A DNA stretch of 64,000 nucleotides from Monarcha castaneiventris obscurior (Eukaryota; Chordata; Aves; Passeriformes; Monarchidae), in the NCBI GenBank assembly GCA_026261815.1, contig JAMPIT010000481.1:3347501-3411500 (forward strand). Direction: 5' to 3'. The notes under the pieces were generated by a model. The model did not search any database. It was not told where the DNA came from and saw only the letters and a program-made list of their open reading frames with translations. The position numbers were made by a program, and so were the translations under genes. How positions within the stretch are numbered: position 1 is the stretch's first letter; each line of letters opens with the position of its first letter. Positions 61,771-64,000 of the stretch are shown here, one piece after another.

Positions 61771-63226
61771 CCTTTTTCCTTATCTGGAGCAGAGCTGGTC
61801 CATCAAGAAGAGATGGACCAACTCTAAAGTAAGTAGTAGGGATTCAGGGAAGGGAGGAAAATAGCAGGACCTCCTTCTTTGACGCTGACAAATCCTGGGA
61901 TGATGTTAAATTTCACCCTCATCTTTTTTTTTCATTTAGATGCTTATAAAAGCATATTTGGTAGTTTATTGTAATATTTGTCTGGTGATTCAAGATGTTT
62001 GACCTCCTATTTTCTGGCTCTCCTCACCCTCCCACCCCCCCCATTTAAAGACGAAATGTTGGGATCGACCTTTCCCAAACATCTGTAACTTGATCTCCTC
62101 TCCACAGAGGGCAATGTGTCCATGATCCCCACTAGGAGCTCTCAGATTGCTTTTGCCAGCTCATAACACACCCTGATATAAAATAAATCAGACACAATGC
62201 ATAGGAAATATTTGACTGATCTTGAACTTGCTGGAGTTGCAGAATCTCAACATTCAGTGCATTGTCCCAGCTCATCTCCTAATTGATCTAATCCATCTCC
62301 AGATCTCCAGCTCGTAATTTTGTTTGGCTGATGTTCTTTCAGGAAAAATATTTAGGCTCCTTTCCTAAGTTTTAATAAAGATTCATAAATAAAAAAATCA
62401 TGGCTGTTCCCCAGCCAAGACCAAGTCCCAGATATGTGTGTGAATTGAACCCTCTGCTGGTGAATGATCTTTAGCAAAAATTTTAGCCCATTGCAAATAC
62501 AAAAGAAATTTGCCTAAACATTAGCTAAAGAAGCTGAAATTACCTGGTTTATCTCATGCTTGTGATGGGCTAAAAGGTGCACCTGGACCTCTAAAATAAT
62601 TGCAATTCACAATGATTTATTAAAACGTTTGCAAACCTGACCATAACATTTATGAAAACCAAAGAAATCAATTAAAAATCAATATGATGTTTATAAATTT
62701 GGGCAAAACTTCTCATTCTTTTAGGAATAAAAATCTAGAGAAAAACTCTGAGTTCAAACAAAAGTGATCTTTTCTGGGAAACACTAAAGTTCTACTTGAT
62801 CAATGGGAAATATTTTATTTGACCTGAACTGAAATTTTTAGCTTCTTACCTTGTCTTAAAGGAGGTTCATTACCTGAACTTTTACATGAAAAACGCCAAT
62901 TTGAAAAAAAAAAAGTTCAATTGGGAAAATGTCAAAATGAAAACTTTCTGGCATTTCTGAAAGAAACATTATAGATAAAAAATGTCAACATGAAATGTTT
63001 TGACACTTTGAAAAATGCCTCCCTTTTTTCAATCTGAAACTTCACCAAATTTAAATTGAATTTACTGTTTGTCGAGAAAATAGGAATTGCTTGCGTTGGT
63101 AGTTTTCCCTGGATAAGCAGCTAATCTTCCTGCCAGGTTAGCATTGAAACATCAGCCCAGGAACTGTACAAACATGTTATTAAGCAGTTCTTACCTTATT
63201 GCAGCTCAGATTTGGACTTTTTAGTA

Positions 63227-63228
<2 letters not shown>
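61771..63228. other. AT-rich unique non-coding sequence
   Basis: No gene or repeat recognised. Runs of A and T are frequent and open frames are very short, especially between 62580 and 63060. A C8 run lies near 62034. Confidence 0.45.
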
Positions 63229-63301
<73 letters not shown>

Positions 63302-63332
63302 GTCTATCTCTCTATCTATCTATCCATCTATC
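63229..63332. repeat. (TATC)n tetranucleotide microsatellite, 26 units
   Basis: Eighteen perfect TATC units (63229-63300) are followed by eight units carrying four single-base variants (TGTC, TCTC, CATC among TATC) to 63332. Interruptions are confined to the right end, so the pure left part should be the unstable, polymorphic portion. The Tyr-Leu-Ser-Ile repeat peptides predicted on the plus strand are artefacts of the array. Confidence 0.98.
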
Positions 63333-64000
63333 CTCACTCTTGCACTGTACAATGGCCAGCTTTCAATTTAGCAGTTCTGTGGTGCCCAAAGAAGTAAGAG
63401 GGAGAGAAATGATTACTGTTTAAAAAGTGAGCAATTTCTCATTGCATTAAAATTGTATTTTTATTTAAAAAGCTGTCTTGTGGCAGATTCATGAAAGTTC
63501 ATTACAGAAAAAATGCTTTACCCGTTAAAGAGAAGCAAGTCCATAAACCTGAATGAGTTTTGGAGTTTTCTATAGCTAAATTCGTAAATTTTAGAACAAC
63601 CCTTTCCAGACCAAACTCCCAACATTCCAAAATAAGCTTGCAAGCTGCAGTGAAGCAGCGCCGTGGAGGAGCTGATGCTTGCATTGCATTTTTGGGATGG
63701 GTTGAGCTGAGCACAGCCTGGGTTCTGCTCCAAGGTCCCTTCTGCTGCCTCTTTTGCGTTTGGGCTGTTGGAGCCCAGTGAGGGGATGTGGAAGTGCAGA
63801 CTGGTTTGGCTGGGGGCTGCTGGGAGGTGTGAATTCCCCCTGGGGCAGGGAGGATGCAGGAACACAGCTGCCTCTGCTGAGGGCAGGGCTGGCAGGAATT
63901 GGTGGCTTCCCATGGGAGCACTCAGAGTTTGAGAGGGGAACAGGAGAGGGGCTCTGGTGGGGTTGGTAGCTGCATGGCAGACTCTGGAGAGGCACTAGGG
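63333..64000. other. Non-coding sequence, becoming GC-rich to the edge
   Basis: From about 63640 the sequence becomes G-rich on the plus strand (many GGGG and CTGGG runs). Three minus-strand frames of 130-139 codons overlap one another there. Mutually overlapping open frames are what stop-poor GC-rich DNA gives, and none shows a family motif. A real exon beyond or near the right edge cannot be excluded. Confidence 0.4.

Noticed and set aside
63199..63423. Plus-strand frames with Tyr-Leu-Ser-Ile repeats
   Set aside because: These are translations of the TATC microsatellite and not proteins.
63502..63995. Three overlapping minus-strand frames of 130-139 codons
   Set aside because: They overlap in different frames within GC-rich sequence and show no domain. 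Chance openness is the simplest explanation.

Overview
This window looks like vertebrate nuclear DNA, most likely from a bird. It is AT-rich with few CpGs. Its recognisable interspersed repeats are CR1-type LINE fragments (including the avian-style 3' end), very old tRNA-derived (MIR/CORE-like) SINE fragments and one CpG-rich retroviral LTR. There are no Alu-, B1- or L1-like sequences. A passerine is a reasonable guess from the LTR and the A/C-rich tracts, but I cannot prove it by eye. Species and chromosome are undetermined.

No protein-coding gene could be recognised. The open reading frames are short, scattered over both strands, and lack family signatures. The longest (about 540 bp near 11.7-12.2 kb) starts with TTG and resembles nothing I know. 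I therefore read the window as intergenic or deep-intronic sequence. Two short open stretches on the minus strand have good splice-like borders and lengths divisible by three (7216-7395 and 30738-30872). They are listed as candidate exons only.

Layout. 1-13.8 kb: unique sequence with a CR1 3' end at 3.56-3.72 kb (+) and a CR1 pair at 5.60-5.89 kb (-), where a reverse-transcriptase piece sits beside a 3' end. 13.8-21.9 kb: three diverged SINE-like fragments. 22-33 kb: mostly unique, with a candidate exon at 30.8 kb and a homopurine tract at 32.7 kb. 33.18-33.74 kb: a TTCGG-rich segment, a possible polypurine tract, and an LTR with four CCAAT boxes, a TATA-like box and a polyadenylation signal. 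37.7-38.3 kb: a 12-bp G-rich minisatellite followed by a GC-rich block with a strong hairpin. 39-46 kb: A/C-only and poly-A tracts, two small tandem duplications and a CR1 3' end at 45.2 kb. 46-61 kb: mostly unique, with a small CpG cluster at 49.94-50.02 kb and an 11-bp-arm palindrome at 54.47 kb. 61.49-61.77 kb: an ancient LINE RT fossil (-). 63.23-63.33 kb: a long TATC microsatellite.

No operon, CRISPR array, classical tRNA/rRNA gene or known gene cluster was seen, and nothing here amounts to a new multi-gene system. The interest lies in transposon fossils, candidate exons and unusual DNA structure. All repeat-family calls are made from remembered consensus patterns, without alignment.
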